A DNA stretch of 64,000 nucleotides from Lachnospiraceae bacterium (GTDB lineage: Bacteria > Bacillota > Clostridia > Lachnospirales > Lachnospiraceae). The position numbers were made by a program, and so were the translations under genes. The notes under the pieces were generated by a model. That model did no database searches and was not told where the DNA came from. It saw only the letters and a program-made list of their open reading frames with translations. The stretch covers positions 5,022,001 to 5,086,000 of the forward strand of contig AP025576.1 in the NCBI GenBank assembly GCA_022845955.1. The letters are read 5' to 3'. Shown one piece after another: positions 17,599 to 27,160 of the stretch; the stretch's first letter is position 1, and every line of letters starts with the position of its first letter.

Positions 17599-18132
17599 TT
17601 GGAAGCAAAAGAATTAGAAAAGTGTATTGACGAGTTTGGCACGGAAATCTATCGATTCTGCATTAAGCTATGTATGGATAAGGCAAACGCGGAGGATTTA
17701 TATCAGCAGACCTTTCTGAAAGCATTAGAGAGCGATATAAAGCTCGACTGGGCACAGAATCCGAAAGCGTTATTCTTCTCCGTCGCACATAATCTGTGGA
17801 AAAGCGACCAGCGGAAAAATGCCCGGCGTGCCGCAATTGCCCCCTGTAATCATCTGGATGAGGAAAGCGGGAAGGAATTGTATTCGGATATAAATGTAGA
17901 AGAACAAGTATTCCGGCAGGAACTCATCAGGCAGACGAATGAAATCATTGAGGGAATGCCCGAAAAATTCCGGATACCGCTGATACTCTACTATCTGTTT
18001 GAACTGCCGGTGGAGCAGATAGCCCAAACGGTCAACAAGCCGCCGGGCACCATAAAAAGCCGCTTATTCAAAGGCAGAAGCCTCATAAAAAAAAGATTGG
18101 AGGAATCAGGCTATGGAAAACAAGAATTATGA
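17599..18132 (+). CDS. ECF-type RNA polymerase sigma factor
   Basis: 177 aa with region 2 (about 10-75: EIYRFCIKLCMDKANAEDLYQQTFLKAL) and region 4 (about 115-170: PEKFRIPLILYYLFELPVEQIAQTVNKPPGTIKSRLFKGR). The start is TTG, chosen because GGGAGGTGAGG stands immediately upstream. The next gene overlaps by 20 bp and encodes a small membrane protein, the standard layout of sigma and anti-sigma factor. The signal sensed is unknown. Confidence 0.9.
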   Translation: MEAKELEKCIDEFGTEIYRFCIKLCMDKANAEDLYQQTFLKALESDIKLDWAQNPKALFFSVAHNLWKSDQRKNARRAAIAPCNHLDEESGKELYSDINVEEQVFRQELIRQTNEIIEGMPEKFRIPLILYYLFELPVEQIAQTVNKPPGTIKSRLFKGRSLIKKRLEESGYGKQEL

Positions 18133-18490
18133 CAGTAAATTAAATGAACTGATCCGTACCTCTATGGAACTGGAGGACACTCCGTCCCCGGAATTAAATA
18201 AGCGTCTGAAAGCCAGTCTTTACCAGCGGGAAGCAGCACGGGAGAAAACTGCGGCAATCCGTTCCATCCCGCTTTGGTTTGTTCCGATGCTTCTGAACGT
18301 TGTAACCTTTTCCCTGTTGGCAATATTTTTCTTATTGGTAATCGCCAACCCTTATCTGGCTAAACTGGCTGCCGGAATCTGTGTCTATCTCGGCATTGCC
18401 GGTATCCTCATCACGGCGGTCGGTGTAAAGAGAACGAACATGAAAGAAGCGATAACCATTCATGTTCAGAAAAGAGGTATCATCGCATGA
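18113..18490 (+). CDS. Small membrane protein, probable anti-sigma factor
   Basis: 125 aa. Residues 1-50 are hydrophilic and helical (NELIRTSMELEDTPSPELNKRLKASLY), the kind of stretch that binds a sigma factor. Two membrane helices follow (about 56-79 and 83-103). The gene overlaps the sigma gene by 20 bp and the next gene by an ATGA. No zinc-binding HxxxCxxC motif is present. The role is inferred from position and topology. Confidence 0.7.
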   Translation: MENKNYDSKLNELIRTSMELEDTPSPELNKRLKASLYQREAAREKTAAIRSIPLWFVPMLLNVVTFSLLAIFFLLVIANPYLAKLAAGICVYLGIAGILITAVGVKRTNMKEAITIHVQKRGIIA

Positions 18491-19383
18491 ATGAAAATAA
18501 GAATTGGGGAAAACGGCTTGCTTATATTGGCATTCCCGTCGTACTGGCCGCCGTAATCCTGCGGGTCGTCCTGTACTACTTCAAAAGTGACGGGTTCAGC
18601 GGGATATCCATTATGTTTCCCGTACTTATTATAGGTACATTGTTGTCTGCATTGCTGATGTCCGGTTTCTTCGCCGCATGGGTTTACCAGGACTGTAAAA
18701 AACGGAAGGATGACGGCATCCTCTGGGCCATTATCGTATTTATTACAACGCCGTTTATCGGGCTGCTCGTTTATTTTTTACGGCGTTCCGAGGTAAAAAG
18801 GGTCTGCACCGCCTGCGGGCACCCTGTTTCCTTAAAAGCTAACTATTGTGAAGAATGCGGATCGAAAATTGAAAACAAGGAGGATTTTACAAATATGAAT
18901 AATCAGCGTACACACCACATCCGTTTTATTATTACCGGCGCTGTCTGCATGGTGCTTATGATCACCTGCCTTACGGGATTCATCGTGAAAGCGGCAGCGG
19001 GCAGCGGTATCAATTCCGATGCTGCTTCCAATGAAAAGGTATGGAATATGGGCAGTATCCGCATGAATTATGAGAGCTATGTAAACGGCGTATGGAAACT
19101 GGATTTCAAGAGCGCCAGTGACGGCTTCGTGGCAGAGGAAAAAATGACCATCCAGAATGCCGGAAGCGACTGCCTGTATGCAGATATATCCTGCGGTACT
19201 ATCCCTGAAGATGCAAGCCTTACTTTGTATCTGGTACAGGGGGATAGGGTTAAGACCTTCGATGTAACAAACCTTTCTGAACCGCTCAGCTATCCCCTGG
19301 CAGACTTTGAAAACGGGAAGCTTTATGTAAGGCTGCTGATTGAGGGCGTCGGGGATACTGTCTCTGTAATCGATATCCACTAG
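18487..19383 (+). CDS. Membrane protein with zinc ribbon and extracellular domain
   Basis: 298 aa. Three N-terminal membrane helices (about 10-28, 41-66, 77-98) are followed by a zinc ribbon (CTACGHPVSLKANYCEECG, about 104-122). A fourth helix (about 146-168) and an outer beta-rich domain follow. It belongs to the ECF operon (ATGA overlap) and may be part of the signal-sensing apparatus. I do not recognise the outer domain. Confidence 0.75.
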   Translation: MNENKNWGKRLAYIGIPVVLAAVILRVVLYYFKSDGFSGISIMFPVLIIGTLLSALLMSGFFAAWVYQDCKKRKDDGILWAIIVFITTPFIGLLVYFLRRSEVKRVCTACGHPVSLKANYCEECGSKIENKEDFTNMNNQRTHHIRFIITGAVCMVLMITCLTGFIVKAAAGSGINSDAASNEKVWNMGSIRMNYESYVNGVWKLDFKSASDGFVAEEKMTIQNAGSDCLYADISCGTIPEDASLTLYLVQGDRVKTFDVTNLSEPLSYPLADFENGKLYVRLLIEGVGDTVSVIDIH

Positions 19384-19468
19384 TACTACAGGGAACGGAT
19401 CGGCTTACGGAAAACAGAAGGATAACCGGTCAGTCCCAACGAGTGATCTTGCTTCACAAAACACTAAG

Positions 19469-19506
19469 AGCCGCATGGATACTATGTTCGTGCGGCTTTG
19501 CGCATT
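19469..19506 (+). terminator. Hairpin after the ECF operon
   Basis: AGCCGCA pairs with TGCGGCT, followed by a T-rich but interrupted tail. Confidence 0.55.
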
Positions 19507-19664
19507 TCTTTCCGCAATCTATAGACGCAGGAATGAATAACGTGAATGAAAAGGAGCAGGAATGAAGTGGAAAACACACAGGATATATGGTACAATATTT
19601 TATCTGAAATTTACACGGTACCTGTTAGAAATGAATCATATTAGAAGGGGTTGGGGGATTGGAT

Positions 19665-20447
19665 ATGCCTTTTACAAATGGACTGGAATGGACTTTTAAT
19701 ACGCAGGCAGAAAGATACGAAAAAATGCGTCCGGGTTATGTCCCTGCGCTGTATGATGATATATTCCAATTGGCGGCTATTGACGAAGCCAGCAATGTAA
19801 TGGAAATCGGTATCGGAGGCGGACAGGCAACCCTGCCCTTCCTAAAGACGGGCTGTAGCTTAACTGCTGTGGAATATGGGGAAAACCTGGCAAGCGTTTG
19901 TTGTGAGAAATTTAAAGACTATCCAAATTTTTCAATAGTTGTGGGTAAATTCGAGGATTCCTGTTTTGAAAGCAATTCCTATGACTTACTGTTTTCGGCA
20001 TCCGCTTTTCACTGGATACCGGAAGAAACCGGATACCGGAAAGTTTTCGATTTATTAAAAAGCGGCGGGGTATTTGCCCGTTTTGCCAATCATCCTTACA
20101 AAGATAAAGGCAGAGAAGGTCTGCACGAAGCGCTTCAAAAGATTTACGGTGTATATATGCCCAAGGCGCCTGCCCCCCATGAATATAGTGAGCAGGATGC
20201 ATCCGCCCGTGCGGATCTTGCTGAAAAATACGGATTTACAGACATCTCCTATAAGTTATACCATAGAACAAGGACTTTCACTTCGAAAGAGTATATAGAA
20301 CTGCTGGGCACTTACTCAGACCATATCGCCATTGAAGAAAAAACAAGAAGCAGGTTCTTTTATGAAATAGAATCTGTTATAAATACTTTCGGCGGACGGA
20401 TTACGATTTATGACACCATAGATTTGCAATTGGCAAGGAAACCGTAA
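19665..20447 (+). CDS. Class I SAM-dependent methyltransferase
   Basis: 260 aa. Motif I is VMEIGIGGGQATLPFL (about residues 46-61), followed by an acidic motif II (AVEYGENL) and SFDLLFSASAFHWI-type motif IV (YDLLFSASAFHWIPEE). The N terminus NTQAERYEKMRPGYVPALYDDI is typical of the UbiE/TehB-like group with a methyltransf_11 fold. A TTG two codons earlier is an alternative start. The substrate is unknown. A strong terminator follows. Confidence 0.88.
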   Translation: MPFTNGLEWTFNTQAERYEKMRPGYVPALYDDIFQLAAIDEASNVMEIGIGGGQATLPFLKTGCSLTAVEYGENLASVCCEKFKDYPNFSIVVGKFEDSCFESNSYDLLFSASAFHWIPEETGYRKVFDLLKSGGVFARFANHPYKDKGREGLHEALQKIYGVYMPKAPAPHEYSEQDASARADLAEKYGFTDISYKLYHRTRTFTSKEYIELLGTYSDHIAIEEKTRSRFFYEIESVINTFGGRITIYDTIDLQLARKP

Positions 20448-20465
20448 CTACAGCTTCCTGATAGA

Positions 20466-20500
20466 AAAGGCCGGGCTGTCCGCCCGGCCTTTCCCGTTTT
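20466..20500 (+). terminator. Rho-independent terminator after the methyltransferase
   Basis: GGCCGGGC pairs with GCCCGGCC around a 5-base loop, framed by AAAA and TTT, with TTTTT shortly after. It can act in both directions and may also end the fucosidase operon. Confidence 0.85.
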
Positions 20501-20553
20501 TATAACACGGTTTCCGGGATACTCCCCGGACACCGTCTGCCTCTCTGTATGGA

Positions 20554-22020
20554 TTAATCCAGGGCAATCCGGAACACCACCGGCTTATCGCCCTTCACGC
20601 CTGCAGTCTTCACATGAAGGCCTTTTTCATCTCTGGTACAGCAGCATTCTCCGTCAAAACCCAGCACCTCCACCTTGTTAATGATCCCATGGAAGTTCGG
20701 CTTGCTGGATGCATCCTGTTCTCCCAGCGCCGGGAAGGTATATTCCCCGTTTTCACTGCGTTTCATGACAATGGCATACAGATTGCCGCCGTTCATGGTA
20801 TAACGGATATCGTCGGAGGTAAATTCCTTCTTGATGCCGTCGGAAAACTGGCCTTCCACTACCTGGGTGGGGCCTTCCCCGTATTTTCTCCATACATGGG
20901 AACCATAGATGGCCTCTCCGTTTACCCTGAGCCATTCCCCGATTTCCAGAAGGATCGCTTCATCCTCCGCCGGAATGGTGCCGTCGGCTTTCGGGCCGAT
21001 ATTCAGCAGAAGGTTTCCGTTCTTGCTCACGATATCCACCAGGTCACAGATGATATCACAGGCCGGCCTGTACGTATTGTTTTCCGTATAGCACCAGGAA
21101 TTCAGGGCAACCGCGGTATCCGTCTGCCAGTAGTAGGGCTTTACGTCTGCAAACTGCCCTCTTTCAATGTCCACCACCGCTGTGCCGAACATAAACGCAT
21201 CGTGCTTGTAATTGATGAGGACCTGTTCGCCCCATTCCTCCGCCCGGTTGTAATAATAGGCGGCCAGCTTTTTCAGATAGGGCTTAAAAGAGCTGTGCTG
21301 GATCCACCAGTCAAAATACAGCAGACGGGGTCGGTAGCGATCGATGATCTCACAGGTCCTCACCAGCCAGTCCTGCAGATATTCTTCCGCAGGCTCCGGT
21401 TTGCTGTAGATATCGTGATGATCCGCTTCCGGCATGGAGGGCCAGTAGATATCCCCGCGAACCAGAGGTTCCTTCACATCGCTGTCGAATTCTTTCCCGT
21501 GTCCCAGGAAAAACCAGTGCTCCGCCCGGTGGGAGGAAGCGCCGTTCACTATCCCTCTTTTGGCGAATTCGACGCACAGCTCACCCAGCGTATCCCGCTT
21601 CGGCCCCTGTTCATAGGCGTTCCAGTGGGAGATATCACTCCGGTACATCTGAAAGCCGTCGTGATGTTCGGCTACCGGCACCACATATCTGGCTCCCGCT
21701 TTTTCAAACAGATCCGCCCATATGGCCGCATCAAATTTTTCCGCCCTGAACATAGGGATAAAATCCTTATATCCAAAGTCTTTATGAGGGCCGTAGGTTT
21801 TCACATGGTGCTCAAATTCAGGGGAACCCTGGATATACATATTCCGGGGATACCACTCGCTGCCGAAGGCGGGGACGCTGTAAGGACCCCAATGGATGAA
21901 AATCCCGAATTTCCCATCCCGGAACCAGTCCGGAAGAGGATGGGCGCTGAGGGAATCCCAGTCATCCTTATAGGTTCCGCCGGCAATCACATTTTCTATC
22001 TGCTCCAGATAATTCTTCAT
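20554..22020 (-). CDS. GH29 alpha-L-fucosidase
   Basis: 488 aa. The catalytic barrel starts at WFRDGKFGIFIHWGPYSVPA. The nucleophile Asp lies in LLYFDWW (about Asp237), and VPVAEHHDGF is the conserved active-site strand. KNGNLLLNIGPKADGTI closes the barrel, and a small beta domain follows. No signal peptide is present, so it works in the cytoplasm on imported fucosides. GGAGG precedes the ATG. It is the last gene of the operon alcohol dehydrogenase, aldo-keto reductase, mutarotase, fucosidase. Confidence 0.95.
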   Translation of the reverse strand: MKNYLEQIENVIAGGTYKDDWDSLSAHPLPDWFRDGKFGIFIHWGPYSVPAFGSEWYPRNMYIQGSPEFEHHVKTYGPHKDFGYKDFIPMFRAEKFDAAIWADLFEKAGARYVVPVAEHHDGFQMYRSDISHWNAYEQGPKRDTLGELCVEFAKRGIVNGASSHRAEHWFFLGHGKEFDSDVKEPLVRGDIYWPSMPEADHHDIYSKPEPAEEYLQDWLVRTCEIIDRYRPRLLYFDWWIQHSSFKPYLKKLAAYYYNRAEEWGEQVLINYKHDAFMFGTAVVDIERGQFADVKPYYWQTDTAVALNSWCYTENNTYRPACDIICDLVDIVSKNGNLLLNIGPKADGTIPAEDEAILLEIGEWLRVNGEAIYGSHVWRKYGEGPTQVVEGQFSDGIKKEFTSDDIRYTMNGGNLYAIVMKRSENGEYTFPALGEQDASSKPNFHGIINKVEVLGFDGECCCTRDEKGLHVKTAGVKGDKPVVFRIALD

Positions 22021-22063
22021 TTTCGCTTGTCCTCCATCCTCAGATTGGCGTAAGCCTGCAGCA

Positions 22064-22504
22064 TCAATCCGTTACCACGCCCTTCTGCAGCATCACATTG
22101 GCGTACAGGGCCGTTTCACCGGTGGCAATTATGGCATAGGCTTTCTTAGCTTCTTCATAAAAAGCAAACCGTTCGATATGCCCGATGGCATCCTTTCCCC
22201 GGGCCTCATATTTTTCTTCGATTTCCTGATAGGTGTCCCATATGGGCGTTTCCACATCGTCCCCCGGCATAACCTCCATGAGGCTGAAAGGCTTTTCCAC
22301 ATAGGAATCCAGAGGGAATACCTGCAGGACGGCATCCAGGATTTCCGGTACGCCGTGTCCGTCCATCCGGATTACCACAGCGTCCTTTCCCATAGATTCC
22401 GACGGGAAATTCCCGTCCGCAATCACAATACGGTCACTGTGCCCCATTTCACACAAAACCTTCAGAAGCTGGGGCGATAAAATTTTAGGGATTCCTTTTA
22501 ACAT
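22064..22504 (-). CDS. fucU: RbsD/FucU family sugar mutarotase
   Basis: 146 aa. MLKGIPKILSPQLLKVLCEMGHSDRIVIADGNFP is the hallmark start of FucU, with the catalytic His in MGHSD and the conserved FYEEAKKAYAIIATGE near the end. It interconverts the anomers of fucose or a similar sugar. Its start lies one base from the stop codon of the aldo-keto reductase, so the two are translationally coupled. The fucosidase beside it supports L-fucose as substrate. Confidence 0.9.
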   Translation of the reverse strand: MLKGIPKILSPQLLKVLCEMGHSDRIVIADGNFPSESMGKDAVVIRMDGHGVPEILDAVLQVFPLDSYVEKPFSLMEVMPGDDVETPIWDTYQEIEEKYEARGKDAIGHIERFAFYEEAKKAYAIIATGETALYANVMLQKGVVTD

Positions 22505-22505
22505 A

Positions 22506-23528
22506 TCACTTTCCTCCGCCGGTTATTTCACCGGTTATATCCCACAGGTCTTCCCAGTCCCCGGCTCCCGGCCAGAGGAATACCTGTCCCTTTATCAGCC
22601 TGCAGTTTTTATCCGCTTTGCGGATCGTTTCCATTTCCTCCGCTGTCAGGGGATCCTCCGTAACGCATTTCAAATTGCTGACATATTGAGGCTCCTTAAC
22701 GGAAAACGGGATGGGGATCTGCCCTCTCTGGGCCGCCCATTTCAGGCAGACAAGCGCCGGATGGATGTTGTGTTTTTCCGCAATCGCCACGATTTCCGGC
22801 ATCTGGGTATCCGCCACATCCTCCGCTGTCCTGTCCCTTTCCGGGCGGGAGGGGGAACCGATGGGGCAATAGCCTATCGGCTGGATGTTCTGGGAAACGG
22901 CATAGTCAAACAGTCCGGGCTGCTGGAAACCGGGATGAAGCTCCATTTCCAATGCCGCCGGCCTGATTTTGCACAGAGGCAGCACCGCTTTCAGCTTGGG
23001 TACCGTCATATTGGACATACCGATATATCTGACCTTCCCTTCCTCCACCAGCTGCTCGCACTGTCTCCAGACAGACATGAATTCTTCCGTCGAAAACGGT
23101 TTGGAATCCGGATTGCGGGAATCCCCGTCGCAGCCCGGCGCGTGGTAATTGGGAAAAGGCCAGTGCACAAAGTAAAGGTCAATATAGGTCAGCTGCAGAT
23201 CCTGAAGGCTTTTCCGGCAGGCATCCAGCACCTGCCCTTCTCCGTGCCTGTCATTCCAGACTTTGGAGGTGACAAAAAGCTCCTTGCGCTCCACAATCCC
23301 CTCGTCCAGCACACGCTTAAGCACCTCACCGATGCGATCCTCATTCTGGTATACGGCGGCGCAGTCTATCAGACGATAGCCTGCTTTTATGCTGCCGTAT
23401 ACCGCCTCGGACACCTGTTCCGGGCCATATTTATCGGAACCGAAGGTTCCAAGCCCCACCGCCGGGATCGTCTCTCCGGTATAGAGAGCCCTGCGGGGGA
23501 TTTTATTCTGTTCTATAACTTCCGACAT
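22506..23528 (-). CDS. Aldo-keto reductase
   Basis: 340 aa (beta/alpha)8 barrel oxidoreductase. The AKR catalytic set is visible: Asp in LIDCAAVY, Tyr in the same stretch, Lys in LFVTSKVWN and His in LYFVHWPFPN. The NAD(P)H site lies near IPIPFSVKEP. AGGAGG precedes the ATG. In this operon it probably oxidises or reduces fucose or a downstream product. That role is inference from the neighbours. Confidence 0.9.
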   Translation of the reverse strand: MSEVIEQNKIPRRALYTGETIPAVGLGTFGSDKYGPEQVSEAVYGSIKAGYRLIDCAAVYQNEDRIGEVLKRVLDEGIVERKELFVTSKVWNDRHGEGQVLDACRKSLQDLQLTYIDLYFVHWPFPNYHAPGCDGDSRNPDSKPFSTEEFMSVWRQCEQLVEEGKVRYIGMSNMTVPKLKAVLPLCKIRPAALEMELHPGFQQPGLFDYAVSQNIQPIGYCPIGSPSRPERDRTAEDVADTQMPEIVAIAEKHNIHPALVCLKWAAQRGQIPIPFSVKEPQYVSNLKCVTEDPLTAEEMETIRKADKNCRLIKGQVFLWPGAGDWEDLWDITGEITGGGK

Positions 23529-23598
23529 ACTTCCTCCTGTCGTAACTGCCGTACGGGCGCACAGTTACCTCTTGTTTTCCAAGTTTTCCGGCCTGCTG

Positions 23599-24651
23599 TC
23601 AGTCAAACACCACAGCTACCTTGCCGCAGTTTCCTCCTGCCATCAGTGCATAAGCTTCCCCTGCTTTTTCTATGGGGAATTCGTCGGTAATCAGATCCTC
23701 GGGATGGATTCCCCAGCGCACCAGACGTTCCACCAGTTCTTCCATTCTCCACAGGGAGGTTACCCAGGAGCCGTAAATCGTTTTCTGTCCATGAATGATG
23801 TCCGGGCTGGGCGTAAAGTTACAGGTTCCCCCTTCACCCACGAATGCAATCTTGCCCCATTCCCTTGTGGCACGGATGGCAAGCTGTCTTCCCGGATCGC
23901 TGGCGCTGGCGTCAATGGAGCGTTCCACACCGTTTCCGTTCGTCACCTTCATAATACCTTCCATGGCTTCATCCGGCTTGAATACATAATCCACCAGCCC
24001 CAGCTCTTTGGCAAGGCCGATACGGTAATCGTTCATTTCCACACCGATAAGCATGTTGGCTCCCATGGCTTTGGCAAGCATAAGGGCTGCCAGGCCCACC
24101 GGTCCCAGTCCGGTAACCAGCACGGCGTCATTTCCGCAGATGCCTATTTTTTCAATCGCTTCATAGACCGTACCGAAGCCGCAGGCAACCTGTGCCCCGT
24201 CCTTATAGGTCAGTTCGTCGGGCAGCGCGATCAGATCCTTTTCCTCCGCAAGGATGTAAGGAGCCATTCCGCCGTTCCTCTGCCATCCATAGGCCTGACG
24301 GAAGCGGCTCTTGCAGGATATGTAATAGCCTCTCCGGCAGTCGTTGCAGACACCGCATCCGGAAATATGGTACACAATAACCCTGTCCCCTTTTTTGAAG
24401 CGTTTCAGCCCTTCGCCCTCTTCCACGATCACACCGCACGGCTCATGTCCTGCCACCATGCCGGGGATATAGCCTTCCGGCCCTTTTCCCACATGTTCCC
24501 TGTAAATACAGCGGATATCGCTGCCGCAGATGGTGGTTGCTTTCGTCTGGAGCAGCACCTGGCCGTGGCCGGGTTTGGGAATCTCAAAATCCTTCATTTC
24601 CACCGTACTGTTGCCGGGCAGTGTCGCCCCTCTCATTCTCATTTTTTCCAT
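23599..24651 (-). CDS. Zinc-dependent medium-chain alcohol dehydrogenase
   Basis: 350 aa from the ATG at 24649-24651, supported by AAAGGGG. A longer open frame upstream has no ribosome binding site. Zinc-site elements are CGSDIR, GHEPCG, and the four-Cys structural site CGVCNDCRRGYYISC. The cofactor fold has TGLGPVGLAALMLA. It is the first gene of the fucose operon, so with the aldo-keto reductase it may form an oxidative fucose route. Threonine or sorbitol dehydrogenase-like activity cannot be excluded. Confidence 0.9.
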   Translation of the reverse strand: MEKMRMRGATLPGNSTVEMKDFEIPKPGHGQVLLQTKATTICGSDIRCIYREHVGKGPEGYIPGMVAGHEPCGVIVEEGEGLKRFKKGDRVIVYHISGCGVCNDCRRGYYISCKSRFRQAYGWQRNGGMAPYILAEEKDLIALPDELTYKDGAQVACGFGTVYEAIEKIGICGNDAVLVTGLGPVGLAALMLAKAMGANMLIGVEMNDYRIGLAKELGLVDYVFKPDEAMEGIMKVTNGNGVERSIDASASDPGRQLAIRATREWGKIAFVGEGGTCNFTPSPDIIHGQKTIYGSWVTSLWRMEELVERLVRWGIHPEDLITDEFPIEKAGEAYALMAGGNCGKVAVVFD

Positions 24652-25018
24652 TGTCGTACCCCTTTCTTTAACACAGATAAATACTAACTGTTCCGCAGCA
24701 TCACAGTTACAAAAATAGTTCCTAATCTCCGCCGGGGCAGTCCGTAACCGCACAGGCAGAAATATTTTTAACGGATAACTTCATTATAAAAGCTTCCTGA
24801 AAAAAGTATTAGACAGAGATTTGACAACTTTCCCTTTTTTATGTCGCATCAGCGCAGGTTTTTCATTTCTCTAAAAAACTGTCGTTCCTCTTCCATCCCC
24901 TTGTCCCCTTCCCGTCCGAATCCGGGAAAGCCTTGACTTACGGGAAGGTACGCGCTACAGTAAGGATAAAAGCCCGCGGCTTCCAAAAAGCCCTCCCTCT
25001 CCGGAAAGGATCCGAATT
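24652..25018. promoter_or_regulatory. Divergent control region, fucose operon / AraC regulator
   Basis: No gene is seen. On the minus strand TATAAT (24783-24788) is a good -10 for the operon but has no matching -35, as expected for an activated promoter. On the plus strand TTGACA lies at 24821-24826. The AraC protein encoded at the right probably binds here. Confidence 0.5.
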
Positions 25019-25918
25019 ATGCGCACAAACTTCAGCGATCTGGATATCCGTTTTACCATCGGTGACACCCGGTTCCAGGCCCTCAATATTATTTATGAAA
25101 AATTCCTTCGCACCGTTCCCAGCCACAGCCACGGCAGCGGGAGCTATGAAATCCATTATGTCCCCAAAGGTTATGGCCGCGCCCGAATCAACGGCCGGTT
25201 TTATGATATCCAGCCCGGCACTCTTTATGTCACCGGCCCCCATGTGGAGCATGCCCAAACGCCCCATCTGGAGGATCCCATGTGTGAATTCTGTATTTAT
25301 CTGAAAGCAGAAAAAAAACGCCGTTCCCAGCCCCTGTCCGGCGCGGAGGCGGACAGCGCCGGGCAGATCCTTTCCCTCCTGGAGAGGACCCCGTTCTGGT
25401 TCGGCCAGGATACCCGGAACGTATCCCCTTTGGTGGAGGATTTGTTCGCAGAGCTGGAAAACCGCGATACCGGTTACCAGCTCCAGGTGGAATCCCTTCT
25501 GCGTCAGCTCCTCGTCCGGCTGGTTCGCAATTTTGAAGAGAAAAAAGGATCCGGACGGTGCGCCGGATCCCTGATTACCACCGATAAAACCGCGGTAATT
25601 ATAGAAGATTATTTCCTTTATGAGTACCAGAACCTGTCCCTGGAGGAGCTTGCCGGCAAACTGGGGCTTGGCACCAGGCAGACAGAACGGCTTCTTCAGA
25701 AGCATTACGGAAAAACCTTTCTCCAGAAAAAAACGGAGGCCCGCATGTCCGCCGCCGCCATCCTTCTGACGGACAGCAGCCGGAACATAACCTCTGTGGC
25801 CGAAGCCCTCGGTTATTCTTCCATTGAACACTTTTCTTCGGCTTTTAAAAACTATTACCAGATCAGCCCCAGGCAGTACCGGAAGGAAGGCGCCTATCAC
25901 AGCTTCCCGCTGCCGTAG
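25019..25918 (+). CDS. AraC family transcriptional regulator
   Basis: 299 aa. The N-terminal cupin-like sensor (about 30-110) has HSHGSGSYEIHYVPKGYG and LYVTGPHVEHAQ. Two helix-turn-helix motifs follow at the C terminus (about 205-290: LSLEELAGKLGLGTRQTERLLQKHYG, and ITSVAEALGYSSIEHFSSAFKNYY). It is divergent from the fucosidase operon and is most likely its sugar-responsive activator. Confidence 0.92.
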   Translation: MRTNFSDLDIRFTIGDTRFQALNIIYEKFLRTVPSHSHGSGSYEIHYVPKGYGRARINGRFYDIQPGTLYVTGPHVEHAQTPHLEDPMCEFCIYLKAEKKRRSQPLSGAEADSAGQILSLLERTPFWFGQDTRNVSPLVEDLFAELENRDTGYQLQVESLLRQLLVRLVRNFEEKKGSGRCAGSLITTDKTAVIIEDYFLYEYQNLSLEELAGKLGLGTRQTERLLQKHYGKTFLQKKTEARMSAAAILLTDSSRNITSVAEALGYSSIEHFSSAFKNYYQISPRQYRKEGAYHSFPLP

Positions 25919-26062
25919 GCTGTGTCTGAATGATAGCTATTGCCGGTAAGTACATCCTCCCGTAAGATCTGACCGGCTTTTTCCGGTTCCTCAAAAAGGG
26001 GGCTATGGGCCGAATGTAAAAGGTACAGGCAGCCGCCGCGGGGATCCGATGTCCTGCCACTT

Positions 26063-27055
26063 TCAGGGTATCCGACTCTTAAACAGCGAATCGTCTACCT
26101 TGCATCCTGTAAATAAAATATGATTTTCTATGTTGTGCATCCGTTCTTTTTGCTTCTTATCGGCATCTGCATTGTTGGGGTTTTCACAATCACACCCCAA
26201 ACTGAACAGCGCGATTTTGCAGGCCATCATAAACAGCGGGATTTTGGATAACCAGAAATCGTTCATGGGATTCCCCGACAGGTAGCCCTTGAGAAAGCAC
26301 GCTATAATCTCGTTTGTAAAATCGCTCCCTGCCTCATTGTTCCGTCCCATCCATAACGCGAGATACAAGGCGTTGCCGATATCGAACGCATACCAGGAAT
26401 ACATGCAGTCATCAAAATCGACAAGATGAATGCGCTCCCCGTCGATCAGAAAATTACCAGGGTGCAAATCATTATGTATCAATCCATAGGAGTCTTTGTC
26501 TCTTGGCAGCGCTTCTATTTCGGCAAGTAAATTTTCAGCAATTACATTCACCGAAGGAAAGGATTTTATTTTTTCGCTTATCATACTGCGTATCTGAAAC
26601 CCGGGCCTTTTCTCCATGCCGTCTGCGGGCGCATAGTCTCTTGTAACACGGTGCATGTCGCCCACGGCCTTCCCCCAGTTATAAAATACTTTTTTATTCC
26701 AAAGCCGGGGATTATTCTTGTCCCAGCAGCGGCCATCCATCCTGCGAAAAGCGGAGATTATCCGGGACACCCCCTTCTCATCTACCGAGAAGGCAAGTTC
26801 TCCTTTTTCCGTTTTCAGAGGGGAGGGCACGTTTACGCCTTTTTGGGACAAATACAGAAGCCAATCCATCTCTGCTTTCGTCTGGCCGCTGCTGCCGGCA
26901 GCGTTTTCCACGATCCGCAGAATGTACAGTCTGTGATCTTTCTCAAACGTATACATTTGCTTATTTTTCTCACGTCCATAAGTAAGAAACCGGCACGTAT
27001 CCTTATCAAATCCATAAACGTCAGCGGCCAGCCCCGTTAAATAGTCTGTCATCAT
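26063..27055 (-). CDS. APH-fold phosphotransferase
   Basis: 330 aa with the aminoglycoside phosphotransferase/choline kinase fold. The catalytic loop is IHNDLHPGNFLID (about 192-204) and the metal-binding Asp lies in VDFDDCMY. AAGGAA precedes an ATGATG pair. Such proteins may be antibiotic kinases or kinases of sugars and amino alcohols. Nothing fixes the substrate here, and the company of glycosidases makes a metabolic role plausible. Confidence 0.85.
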   Translation of the reverse strand: MMTDYLTGLAADVYGFDKDTCRFLTYGREKNKQMYTFEKDHRLYILRIVENAAGSSGQTKAEMDWLLYLSQKGVNVPSPLKTEKGELAFSVDEKGVSRIISAFRRMDGRCWDKNNPRLWNKKVFYNWGKAVGDMHRVTRDYAPADGMEKRPGFQIRSMISEKIKSFPSVNVIAENLLAEIEALPRDKDSYGLIHNDLHPGNFLIDGERIHLVDFDDCMYSWYAFDIGNALYLALWMGRNNEAGSDFTNEIIACFLKGYLSGNPMNDFWLSKIPLFMMACKIALFSLGCDCENPNNADADKKQKERMHNIENHILFTGCKVDDSLFKSRIP

Positions 27056-27160
27056 CGCATTTTCCTTATTGTGCCGTCATCTGTCCTATATTTCCTGCGG
27101 CCCGCCTCTTAATCCGCCGTATCCATCCCGTATCCATCTTTCCATAATTGCCGAAAGCCT

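Noticed and set aside
20614-22053. Long plus-strand open frame opposite the fucosidase
   Set aside because: Antisense shadow of GH29 with no motif or ribosome binding site.
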